NCBI GenBank assembly: GCA_017882445.1
Contig: JADGPK010000003.1
Location: 46,366 to 110,365 of the forward strand
Length of the DNA stretch: 64,000 bases
Direction of reading: 5' to 3'
Origin: Solirubrobacteraceae bacterium
GTDB lineage: Bacteria; Actinomycetota; Thermoleophilia; Solirubrobacterales; Solirubrobacteraceae
A program made the translations under genes and the position numbers. Below, one piece after another: positions 53,884 through 61,654 of the stretch. The notes under the pieces are model-generated. The model was not told the DNA's origin. It saw only the letters and a list, made by a program, of their open reading frames with translations, and searched no databases. The first letter of the stretch is position 1, and each line of letters begins with the position of its first letter.

Positions 53884-54818
53884 TTAGGGCCTATCCCGGT
53901 TGGGTGGCCGCGAGGTGCGCTTTCTTGAAGGCGATCAGGCCGCTGGCGAGCTGTAGGAGGGCGAGGTGGTTCTCGTCCTTCTTGGACCAGCGGATGAGGA
54001 TGGCGCGGTTGCGGTTCAGCCAGGAGTGGGTGGCCTCGACGACCCACCGTCGGGCGCGCCAGCCGGGTGTGCGCACTTTTTGCTCGATCTCCTGGCCACG
54101 GGAGCGGATGTGCGGCGTGTAGCCGTGCTTGACCGCGAGAGCGTGCATCGGCGGTGAGTCATAGCCGCGGTCAAGGCACAGCCCCTGCGGACGCTTCTTG
54201 CTCGGCTTGGGTCGTTTGATCGGGATGCTCTGCAGGGTGGGGTCTAGCAGCGGCTGGTCGTTGCGGTTGGCGCCGTCGTGCGCCAACCCGATCGGGACCT
54301 CCGCTCCCTCGCTGAGAACCGAACGCTTCGCCCCCCCTTGGCTCTATCAGTGGGATTCGGCCCGGTCTTCGGGCCGCCCAAAGGGGCCTTGGTCATTGCG
54401 CCATCGGCTGCCAGCCACGCCCAGTCGATCCCGACGACCTCCTCGTACTCCAAGAGTTCCTGGCGCCAGATCTCGTGAAAGACCCCGGCCTGCTCCCACT
54501 CCCGAAAGCGCCGGTGCGCGGAGCTCGATGAGCACACCCCTGTCGCGTTCAGCGCGTTCCACTGCATCCCCGTCCTGAGTACCAGAAGGATCTCGTCCAT
54601 CGCGTCACGGTCAGGCACCCGAGCACGGTGCGTTCCCAATGGGTGAAACGGCTTCGCCGGCAGCAACGGCTCGACCCGCTCCCATAACCAATCCGGCATC
54701 CGCCAGCCATCATCACGACTGACCAATCCCATGAGTACCTCCTGATCGAATGGCACGATGGCCGGCCGATCAGAAGATTCAACCCAGCTCTACAGAATCC
54801 CTCCGGGATAGGCCCTTA
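53884..54818. mobile_element. IS5-family insertion sequence (IS427-like), 929 bp, with TTA target duplications
   Basis: Terminal inverted repeats GGGCCTATCCCGG (53887-53899) and CCGGGATAGGCCC (54803-54815) match exactly. TTA occurs directly outside both ends (53884-53886, 54816-54818): a 3-bp TNA-type target duplication usual for the IS427 group. One transposase in two frames fills it. Ends and duplications are intact, so insertion was recent. Confidence 0.92.
53891..54732 (-). CDS. IS5-family transposase, two frames joined by a probable -1 frameshift
   Basis: Frame A runs from ATG 54732 (ribosome site AGGAGG) to a stop at 54244: MPDWLWERVEPLLPAK, LRTGMQWNAL and GIDWAWLAADGAMTKAPLGG (first DDE aspartate). 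Frame B (to 53891) has GLAHDGANRNDQPLL, CLDRGYDSPPM (second Asp) and RRWVVEATHSWLNRNR (Glu). On the coding strand AAGGGGGGG (54339-54331) lies where the frames cross; a -1 slip there restores AKGGAKRSVLSEGAEVPIGLAHDG. The stop of frame B lies inside the inverted repeat. Either programmed frameshifting or a slipped base; family habit favours programming. Confidence 0.88.
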
Positions 54819-56003
54819 GCGACGAGGACCGTGCTCGGCGCCCTCGACGCACCGTCGAAGGATCGTAGATGGGAAGTCCTCACGGGACAGCGGCGAAAGA
54901 TCCACAGGCCGCCGGTCGCAGGCGCCGAGCACGTCATGTGTCTCGTTCTGTAGCGACGTTACCGCTGCCTGATACGCAGCGTCGCTCGCCGCTTGAGCCT
55001 CGAGCAGCTCGCGACTCGTCCCGCGCTGCGAGCGGGCGACGGCATCCAACATGGCAGCACGCGACTCGCATGCAGTGGTCCCAGCGGCCTCCTGTGTCGC
55101 GATGTCGCAGTAGCGCGAGACCACACGCTTCGCCGTCATCTCGTCGTGGCAACGCCGGAGCACTATGCGCCGCCTACGCTCGTAGGCCGCTAGCCGACGC
55201 TCAGGAGGGTGCAAATAGCCCGGGTAGTTACCGATACGCGAGAAGGCTCGCTCCATAACGTGGGCCGTAGACGCCTGAAACGCCTGACTCAACGCATACT
55301 GTCTAATGGTGACCGTCGCAAACGCCTCGAACTCACCCAGCGATATAAGCGCGGCGAGCCCGGAACCGTCGTCGTCGCCCGTACTTGAGGGCTGCAGCAG
55401 CGTTAGTAGCTCCATAATCAGACCGGGCGGCCCGGCACAGGTCCACTCTCCGTTGTTCAGGATTCCCATGCGCTCGGCGTACGCCGCGATCTCCGCCGGC
55501 GAGTAGCGTCCAGGGTCGGGCGGCACAGCCGCGCTCCACTGCTCGACCAGCATGAGATCGATGGTCGTCGGCACATCCAACATCACCTTGAAGAGGCCCG
55601 AGACATCGTTCGGAAGCGTGACGCCGTCATTCGTTATTGGCGACTGTCGAAGCGCGTAGAGCGGAACGAACATCGGGAGCAGCGACCGCGCCCAGACAAG
55701 CGTCCCGGCGCATTGCTCAAACTGCCTGAGCGAGACGCCGTCGATCAGGAGGCGTAGGTCGCCTCGGATTCTTCGCCAGTCGCTTGCGATGATATGCAGC
55801 GCCGACCGGTTCATCAGGTAGCCGCGTCGACTGCCCGGATAAGGACAGGTTCTGGCGTCATCGCTGCTCAGCTCCGCTCGGAAGTCGACCTCGTGTAGCG
55901 GCCGCCCGGCGTCGTCGCGAACCCCCGAGATGTTCCTCAGGAAGCGCAGATAGAACGAGGTGTCGTTAGGAATGGGCGGGGCGACGGGCCAGGCGTGAAT
56001 CAT
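54816..56003 (-). CDS. unknown protein, 395 residues, third gene of the oxygenase set
   Basis: Soluble, mostly helical protein I do not recognise. It has no clear catalytic motif; notable pieces are SGLFKVMLDVPTTIDLMLVEQW, RMGILNNGEWTCAGPPGLIMELLTLLQ and a helical C-terminal part with HPPERRLAAYERRRRIVLRRCHDEMTAKRVVSRYCDIATQ. Codon use is less GC-biased than the rest of the window. Its TAA stop is exactly the TTA duplicated by the IS, so the element inserted at the stop codon without changing the protein. It follows the membrane gene by 21 bases. Confidence 0.6.
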   Translation of the reverse strand: MIHAWPVAPPIPNDTSFYLRFLRNISGVRDDAGRPLHEVDFRAELSSDDARTCPYPGSRRGYLMNRSALHIIASDWRRIRGDLRLLIDGVSLRQFEQCAGTLVWARSLLPMFVPLYALRQSPITNDGVTLPNDVSGLFKVMLDVPTTIDLMLVEQWSAAVPPDPGRYSPAEIAAYAERMGILNNGEWTCAGPPGLIMELLTLLQPSSTGDDDGSGLAALISLGEFEAFATVTIRQYALSQAFQASTAHVMERAFSRIGNYPGYLHPPERRLAAYERRRRIVLRRCHDEMTAKRVVSRYCDIATQEAAGTTACESRAAMLDAVARSQRGTSRELLEAQAASDAAYQAAVTSLQNETHDVLGACDRRPVDLSPLSREDFPSTILRRCVEGAEHGPRR

Positions 56004-56024
56004 GTCGGCGATTCTTCGTGCCGG

Positions 56025-56660
56025 TCAGAGCACCGCACATGCGATCACGATCGGCATCGTGACCACCGCAATGATGAACAGCCGCGCTGACATGTCCACG
56101 CGCCTGGTACGGTCATTCAGTATTCGTGATAGGACATGGATCTCTTCGATGAAATCGTTGAGCTTCGCGTAATCGGTCTTCTCGGAGATGAGTCGCTGGT
56201 ACTGCTTGAGCGATAGCTTTGCTATGAACTCGTGGTTCAACTCGATCTCGTGCTCATAGATTCTGGGGAGAAACGCAATGACGGCCGCCACCAAGCTGCA
56301 TAGGAACAACGCCGACGGCAGCAGGGCGAGGAGCAGCACATGGGCGCGGGACAGGAAATGTCCCGTCTTGCCGCGATCGGCCAGTAGCGCGTTCACGAGG
56401 GTGAAGAAGGCAACTGCGGCAACGGAGTTGGCGAGGATTAGGTAGTTGCACCTGAGCTGCGTGCGCTCCATCAGTTCGTTGGTGTAGGAGAACAGCGTTT
56501 CGATGTACCAGAGCGTGCGCGGACCCGTCAGCTCGTCATCGATGTCGACAGCGCCATCGGACGTCGCAATGCGCGCCGTCTCGGGGAGGTCGCCGGCACG
56601 AGCGAATTCGGTCGAATCCGGCTCCGGCGTTGGGTCAGGAGGCTCCGCGCGCTGGTCCAC
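56025..56660 (-). CDS. membrane protein, possible PycTM/DUF5706-like effector
   Basis: 211 residues. Acidic N-terminus, then LWYIETLFSYTNELMERTQLRCNYLILANSVAAVAFFTLVNALL (helix 1), HVLLLALLPSALFLCSLVAAVIAFLPRIY (helix 2), an amphipathic linker with ISEKTDYAKLNDFIEEIHVLSRILNDRTRRVDMS, and C-terminal helix 3. Helix layout and the PR after helix 2 resemble Pycsar effector membrane domains, but no cyclase gene is adjacent. The GTG at 56660 with GAGGG 7 bases upstream was chosen; the longer frame overlaps the oxygenase gene. Confidence 0.6.
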   Translation of the reverse strand: MDQRAEPPDPTPEPDSTEFARAGDLPETARIATSDGAVDIDDELTGPRTLWYIETLFSYTNELMERTQLRCNYLILANSVAAVAFFTLVNALLADRGKTGHFLSRAHVLLLALLPSALFLCSLVAAVIAFLPRIYEHEIELNHEFIAKLSLKQYQRLISEKTDYAKLNDFIEEIHVLSRILNDRTRRVDMSARLFIIAVVTMPIVIACAVL

Positions 56661-56721
56661 GTTCAACCCTCGATCTAGTACGCGCCGGACTTGAAATCCC
56701 GCGCCGGCATCGTGCTTTTGG

Positions 56722-57741
56722 TCATTGCAGGATACGGTTGGCGGGACTTGTGCGATACGCCGCACTCGGCTTGAGACTGCTCGCGATCGATGTCTTTAGA
56801 AGCCAGCGATCGGTGCCGTCGTATCGCGCGGCAAACGGCTCCCGTCCGTGGACCGCGCGGTAATTATCGATAAGTAGGATGTCGCCCGGCGCCAGCGGAA
56901 CCTTCTGCAGATGGGCGTCCAGGACATCCACTGCCCGACCAAAGACGGCGGTAGCGGTCTCGTCCACCGGCCTCATATAGACCGAGTCGATCAGCATCTG
57001 CAGCCCGCGGCGACCGGGCCAGAGCACCGGTGCGAACAAGCCCTCTTGGCTCTCAGCCACGACTGAGCTGCCTGAGGGGATACCGGCGCGCAAATGCTCG
57101 TCGTCAGGGACGATCACGAATCGCGCTTCCGAGAGGACCTCCAAGTCGAAGGCGTCCAGGTCGTCTAGCGCTCCGATGCCCGCGATCGTCGTCGCGACCG
57201 CATCGCGGTTGCGCAGGCCCAAGAGCGCTAGATAATCAGCCCGAAAGTGAGTGAACGCGTCCTCCGTATGCCAAGCAAGCGTCGCCTCGCTTCCGTGCCC
57301 GCTCTGATCTGCCTCGGCCCCGGGCATGGGCATGACGTTGTGGATGAGGCGGCCGTCCTGCAGGGTCGCGTAGCCAAAGATCTCGCCGATCGATTGCGCG
57401 ATAATCGTTAGCAAGAACTCCTCACGACGGGTGGGCGAGCGTGCGCCGCAAGGCTGGCACATCCTCCAGTGCGACGGCGTGGGGCCGATCGCACAGTCGT
57501 CAACCTCGACTCCACGGATGAGTACCGCGGGCTCGTAACGCGCGCACGTCAAGCGCTTGAGCGCGCTCTTTATCGCAGCCGACAGCTCGGCACTCAAGGC
57601 TCCGGCCCGCTCGATCCAGCCTGCATCGCAATCGCCTGCGCTGTCTGCGGGCGGAGGCTGAATGAGCGCGTCGACAGTCCCGATTGCGGCAGCAGTGAGA
57701 TCGAGGACTGCCAAGGTTGAGGTTGCGGAGGCCGTCTGCAT
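56722..57741 (-). CDS. Fe(II)/2-oxoglutarate dioxygenase (TauD/AsnO/VioC-like)
   Basis: 339 residues. Iron ligands are His158 and Glu160 in LAWHTEDAF, and the distal His in VHGREPF; RWLLKTS carries the arginine that binds 2-oxoglutarate. HTEDAFTHFRADYLALLGLRNRD is close to the amino-acid beta-hydroxylase group (VioC, AsnO), which modifies free or tethered amino acids in natural-product pathways. The Asp-to-Glu change (HTE rather than HTD) is shared with VioC/AsnO. First gene of a three-gene set with a membrane protein and an unknown protein. Confidence 0.85.
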   Translation of the reverse strand: MQTASATSTLAVLDLTAAAIGTVDALIQPPPADSAGDCDAGWIERAGALSAELSAAIKSALKRLTCARYEPAVLIRGVEVDDCAIGPTPSHWRMCQPCGARSPTRREEFLLTIIAQSIGEIFGYATLQDGRLIHNVMPMPGAEADQSGHGSEATLAWHTEDAFTHFRADYLALLGLRNRDAVATTIAGIGALDDLDAFDLEVLSEARFVIVPDDEHLRAGIPSGSSVVAESQEGLFAPVLWPGRRGLQMLIDSVYMRPVDETATAVFGRAVDVLDAHLQKVPLAPGDILLIDNYRAVHGREPFAARYDGTDRWLLKTSIASSLKPSAAYRTSPANRILQ

Positions 57742-57876
57742 GGCGTCTATCCCCCGGGAGGCGCGGACCCGAAACCTGGAGCCTACGCCACCACGAGGGC
57801 TGCCGGAGCGTGCTCCCGACGATGGCTCAGACGGCCGAGATCGCCGCGGTGCCTTGGGGCGGTCGTCGGCCGTCGC

Positions 57877-58101
57877 TTACCCCTTGTTCTTGCGCGGGTC
57901 GGCGCGTCGTGGATATGTGCGCTCTTCTTGGAGACGCCCGTCCTCCTTGTGAACCTTCAGCGTGACCGGTTCTGGATCTCGCTTCGCCGCCTGAGCTGAT
58001 TTCTTGATGGCCTCGGTCTTCAACGGACCACGCCGGATCGCCTTACCTTCGCGCTCCTCTACCCACTGACTGCCCTTCTTGACCAGATCGACACGCTTCA
58101 T
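57877..58101 (-). CDS. DUF2188-like small protein
   Basis: 74 residues. KKGSQWVEEREGKAIRRGPLKTEAIKKSAQAAKRDPEPVTLKVHKEDGRLQEERTYPRRADP fits the DUF2188 pattern (W-V... K-TEAI... hKEDGRIQEE RTYP), a small beta-rich protein common in mobile and plant-associated DNA. ATG 58101 with GGAGGT 5 bases upstream decides the start. Function unknown. Confidence 0.8.
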   Translation of the reverse strand: MKRVDLVKKGSQWVEEREGKAIRRGPLKTEAIKKSAQAAKRDPEPVTLKVHKEDGRLQEERTYPRRADPRKNKG

Positions 58102-58126
58102 CAACGACCTCCGTCATCTGACGTTG

Positions 58127-58864
58127 TCAGGTTCCAGACCAACTTGGTGGCGGCATCGTGCTCATTGCCTTTGCTACCGATCTCATCTGCTCTTTCGCAT
58201 ACCGGGTCGCGATGACCTTCGTGTGTGCCCAGTAGAGCGCATAGCCTCGGCGTGCCACGTATTCGCCGTGGGCAGCGGAGAGGATCGGGTCGGGCACTGA
58301 TCTAACTCTGCGCTGGACATCATCGGCATACGGGCACAGAAGTGCGACGTCCCCGCGCGACAGCGTCTGGAGCATGTCCGAGGCGACTGGGTCGCCATCG
58401 AGGTCGCTCCAAACGTACTCACTCGCGTGCTCCCAATACCACTGGATGGCTTGGGTCGGGTAGATAGGTGTGCTGCTGTTGGTCTCCAATTGCTCGCCGC
58501 GCGATGAGGCAATTGCGAGTCCGGCGACAAAGCCATCGGCCAAGAGTTGGTCTATTCGCACCTGCACGTCGGAAACGCGCTGGCTTAGCTCGGCCACGTA
58601 GGCCCTCGGATATGACTTACGCCCCAGGAATCCTCTCTTGGGGGCCGTCGATACGAAATCGGGAAGGGCAACTTTGGCAAGATTTAGTGCGGAGAGGTTG
58701 CAGAGCACAAATAGCTCCTCTCCGTCGGAGCGCCTCACGGCCTCCAAAACTGCCGGCGCAGAAGCGGTGCGGTGATTAGCCGCCGCTATTGACTCGACGC
58801 TTGCGCGTGCCTCCCGGTAAGCATTCTGGAGTCGCGACTCCTCGGACGACAGCTCAATCGTCAT
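58127..58864 (-). CDS. unknown protein, 245 residues
   Basis: Soluble protein without signal or membrane segment. The first half is helical (RLQNAYREARASVESIAAANHRTASAPAVLEAVRRSDGEELFVLCNLSALNLAKVALPDF), the rest alpha/beta with ARGDVALLCPYADDVQRRV. I do not recognise it. It lies 25 bases before the DUF2188 gene and is likely cotranscribed with it. Confidence 0.6.
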   Translation of the reverse strand: MTIELSSEESRLQNAYREARASVESIAAANHRTASAPAVLEAVRRSDGEELFVLCNLSALNLAKVALPDFVSTAPKRGFLGRKSYPRAYVAELSQRVSDVQVRIDQLLADGFVAGLAIASSRGEQLETNSSTPIYPTQAIQWYWEHASEYVWSDLDGDPVASDMLQTLSRGDVALLCPYADDVQRRVRSVPDPILSAAHGEYVARRGYALYWAHTKVIATRYAKEQMRSVAKAMSTMPPPSWSGT

Positions 58865-58909
58865 TTCCTAATCGCGTCTCGCTGTCGGGGCGACTTGGTC
58901 GCGGTGGTC

Positions 58910-59209
58910 CTAGCCATGTCCGGGCTCCGTACGCATCTCGACTGCGAGCGGAAACCCCTTCTCGGCGATGCGGCCGAAGAACCACCCGACGGCCTCGGGA
59001 CTGTCGAGAGGGAGGGAATTCTCAGCGTGATTGAGCAGACGACCCGTCGCCGGGTCGAGAAACCCGACCTCTGCCCACAGCTTCCCGTCGTGCCGGTTCT
59101 CGCGAAGATAGAGCCGGAGGTCGACTGATAGGCCAGATTTCTGGGCCTTTGCCGCAAGGGGCAACAGCTCGTCAAGCAAGCGAACGACCTTATACTCGTG
59201 CTCTTCCAC
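58910..59209 (-). CDS. unknown small protein, 99 residues
   Basis: Start GTG 59209 is decided by the ribosome site AGGAGG 6 bases upstream; ATG 59239 and longer frames include that site. VVRLLDELLPLAAKAQKSGLSVDLRLYLREN and KLWAEVGFLDPATGRLLNHAENSLPLDSPEAVGWFFGRIAEKGFPLAVEMR suggest an alpha/beta fold. No family recognised. 45 bases separate it from the next gene. Confidence 0.6.
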   Translation of the reverse strand: MEEHEYKVVRLLDELLPLAAKAQKSGLSVDLRLYLRENRHDGKLWAEVGFLDPATGRLLNHAENSLPLDSPEAVGWFFGRIAEKGFPLAVEMRTEPGHG

Positions 59210-59402
59210 TACGAGCCTCCTCTCGTTATGGGAGCGCAACATCGTCGCATTCGCGTAGGGCTGACGCATTCTCGTTAGGCACGACCCTTCGGCGCCCGCC
59301 ATGCTGGCGCCCAGACGCTGAGACGACCAGGGCGAAGAACCGCTGGGCGTCAGACCCGGCTTCGCGATCTCGTCGGGACGGTCGACCGCAGGCTTCTCGC
59401 GG

Positions 59403-59600
59403 CTATTTCGCGCGTTTGACCGAGGCCGACGCGCCGTTACGGTGCTGACGGGGACGGACCAGGGTGTTGATGCCTTTGGTGGCCCTCTGCGAGCCTTTGA
59501 CGAAAGCTATTTTGACGTCCTCGCGGACGGGGGCACGATCCGCGACGACGCGGATTCCGTGGGGATTCGTGCTCTCAAGGGGATTCGTCATGCGATCCAT
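59403..59600 (-). CDS. possible small basic protein, 65 residues
   Basis: Frame follows the SIR2 gene by 24 bases on the same strand; the second half is basic (VKGSQRATKGINTLVRPRQHRNGASASVKRAK). No ribosome site stands out and no family is recognised, so it may not be a gene. Between 59210 and 59402 I see nothing else. Confidence 0.3.
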   Translation of the reverse strand: MDRMTNPLESTNPHGIRVVADRAPVREDVKIAFVKGSQRATKGINTLVRPRQHRNGASASVKRAK

Positions 59601-59624
59601 TGTACGCGCTGGGGGCGGACGGCT

Positions 59625-61175
59625 TCAATCCCAGAGCCTTACCAACTCGTCGTGGAGGGCGATGTCGATGGTCCTCCGGATTCCCGAGGCGAGCCCCTCG
59701 GCCTTGTCGAAGATCGAGGTACCGGAGGGGCTCGTGGTAGTCAGCGTCACGGCCCCGACCATTATTCGCTCGGCGTGGGCGGGCTTCGTCCAGACTAGCG
59801 GGATGCCACGGACCGACCGCCAGCGGCTCGCGTAGGTGTCTGGATCCCATTCGACGACGGAGCCCTGGGTGATCGCCTCGACTGCGACCCATTTCGAGTC
59901 CCACGCCAGCGGCACGCTCGTCACCGTCGAACTGTCCACGTGGATGCGGTCGGACGAACCCCACAACGTGACTTCGCGCTGCTCGTAGTCCAGGCCCCAG
60001 AGACCGAGCCCGAGGACTGCGTCATTGGCATCGACGCCGACGCTGTCCAGCGCGGCGCGGACACCCGATAGCGAGCTCGCGAGGATCTCGCGGATCTTGC
60101 CCTGCCTTCTCGGAAGCGCCGTCACTGGCAAGCACCGTCGACGCCCTCTAAGGGCACGTTTCTGCGCCCGAACGGGATACGGAGCCGGCGGCTTCCCGGG
60201 GCCCTTGCGGCGTCGGGCCTCGTGCATGAGCTGCGCGACCTCGGCGTGGAAGTCAGCCCAATACGCGGTTACGTTCGCTCGTGCTAGCCGTGCTCGGTTC
60301 GCCGACTCGAGCTCTCGACGAACACCGTCCGACAGGCGGGGCGCGCTCTGGCGCGACAGCACCGCGAGGTGCCGGTCGCCAGTGGATCCGTAAATCCATC
60401 GCAGAAGGTTCTGATCCGTAAAGGACAGGCCGAGGAAGACGCATACCTCCTTGAGTGCCTCGCTCATGAACGTGTCCTGCCAGCTCCCGGAAGGCCACAT
60501 CGCATAGTCGCGCTCCGTGAGCACGACCGCATCATCGACGGGATCGCCTGTCAGAAAGCCATGAAGATGCCTGACGAACGCGACGCCGTCCGGCTCAGGT
60601 GCGTTGTCCTCACGTGCCTCGGCCTCTACGCCGACGTCTTGCAGAGCCCGCTCGAGGAGCTGGTCGTAGTTGAAGGTCGCAAGCTGGATCTCGGGATAGG
60701 CCTGCTTCCAAGCTGCGATCTCGCGTGCGAGCGGCCCAGGGTCGAAGTAGTCGCGGCCCTTGCCCCGGTAGAGGTCGTGGTTGACGCGCTTGACGAACTC
60801 CTCGTCGGTGGTCGCAAGCGCACGCGCGGTTGCTGCCATACCGAGTAGCCCGGACTCAGCTGCAGCGTCCAGCCACGCCGCTCGATCGTTCTCGTCAAGC
60901 GACGCGGGGGCCGCCGACTCAAGCAGCGCGCGCACCAAGCCTCCCCATGAGGGTAGGCCGGCCTCCATCGAAGCCCCAGCTCCGATGACGAACGTCAGAC
61001 GACCGGCTCCAGCGATCCGCTCGATTATCGGCTGGGGATCGTTGTCGAGCTGCGGGATCAGGAACCCCGGGCGCTGGTCGATGGGCACCTTCTTGGCGGT
61101 CGCCTCGAAAGAGCCAACGAGCCCAATGGCCCGGCTCAGCAACTCCGAGAGATCAGCGAGCTCGCCACGCTGCAC
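59625..61175 (-). CDS. SIR2-like protein with C-terminal GAF-like domain
   Basis: 516 residues. Residues about 50-310 form a SIR2-like fold: GAGAS at 65-69 (NAD loop), GLPSWGGLVRALL, ATFNYDQLLERAL and VRHLHG with the catalytic-type histidine, then FLGLSFTDQNLLRWIY. In defence systems this fold cleaves NAD to stop infected cells. After a basic linker (RRRKGPGKPPAP) the last 165 residues (AVLGLGLWGLDYEQREVTLWGS; GIPLVWTKPAHAERIMVGAVTLTTTS) look like a GAF ligand-binding domain, which could be the trigger sensor. Start is GTG 61175. No HerA, TIR or CBASS partner is seen; divergent from the GHKL ATPase. Confidence 0.8.
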   Translation of the reverse strand: MQRGELADLSELLSRAIGLVGSFEATAKKVPIDQRPGFLIPQLDNDPQPIIERIAGAGRLTFVIGAGASMEAGLPSWGGLVRALLESAAPASLDENDRAAWLDAAAESGLLGMAATARALATTDEEFVKRVNHDLYRGKGRDYFDPGPLAREIAAWKQAYPEIQLATFNYDQLLERALQDVGVEAEAREDNAPEPDGVAFVRHLHGFLTGDPVDDAVVLTERDYAMWPSGSWQDTFMSEALKEVCVFLGLSFTDQNLLRWIYGSTGDRHLAVLSRQSAPRLSDGVRRELESANRARLARANVTAYWADFHAEVAQLMHEARRRKGPGKPPAPYPVRAQKRALRGRRRCLPVTALPRRQGKIREILASSLSGVRAALDSVGVDANDAVLGLGLWGLDYEQREVTLWGSSDRIHVDSSTVTSVPLAWDSKWVAVEAITQGSVVEWDPDTYASRWRSVRGIPLVWTKPAHAERIMVGAVTLTTTSPSGTSIFDKAEGLASGIRRTIDIALHDELVRLWD

Positions 61176-61420
61176 ACCGACACCGTACGCAGCGTGGTGG
61201 ATAACTCGATGCCTGCAGCTGCGAAGCTCGTGCCGGCGCCGGTTGCAGCAACCTGTAGCCCGGCTGCGATGAAGTCTTGACGCGTCTGGTGGATCTCCTT
61301 GACGCGCTCGGTGGATCTCACATAGGATCCGTGTACTCCCGAGATCTCCCGCAAGCTCGACATAGTCCGGCGAGCGGGGGCCAAGGGGGCGAATTCGACA
61401 TCGACCACCGAAGGTCGCAC
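61136..61420 (-). CDS. possible small helical protein overlapping the SIR2 start
   Basis: 94 residues from GTG 61420, or 75 from ATG 61363. SSLREISGVHGSYVRSTERVKEIHQTRQDFIAAGLQVAATGAGTSFAAAGIELSTTLRTV has a protein-like composition, while the SIR2 frame in the same stretch is arginine-rich. Its last 40 bases overlap the SIR2 gene, so the two could be translationally coupled. No family or ribosome site recognised. Confidence 0.4.
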   Translation of the reverse strand: MRPSVVDVEFAPLAPARRTMSSLREISGVHGSYVRSTERVKEIHQTRQDFIAAGLQVAATGAGTSFAAAGIELSTTLRTVSVCSVASSLISRSC

Positions 61421-61654
61421 GCGAAAGGAGCTTGCTCAGGGTCCGTCTGCACGGACCCGTCCACTAGACCTGAAGCCGCGCATCGCGGTTCGCCGGACGC
61501 CGAGCAGCTCGTTACCTCGCCTCTCGCGCTCCGGCAATCACCTTGCTTACCGCCGCAATGCCGCTGGGCGACCCGCGCGACCTAGTCCCGCGTTCCGCCC
61601 GAAGGCATCAACCGACGACATCGGCCAAATGGCCGCACGCGAAGGGGAGAAAGC
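61421..61654. other. intergenic region between SIR2 unit and GHKL ATPase with one hairpin
   Basis: GGGTCCGT-CTGC-ACGGACCC (61439-61458) is a perfect 8-bp stem with a 4-base loop and no T-run, so a regulator site or RNA structure is more likely than a terminator. GAAGGGGAGAAAGC is the ribosome site of the ATPase gene. I see no other gene. Confidence 0.5.
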
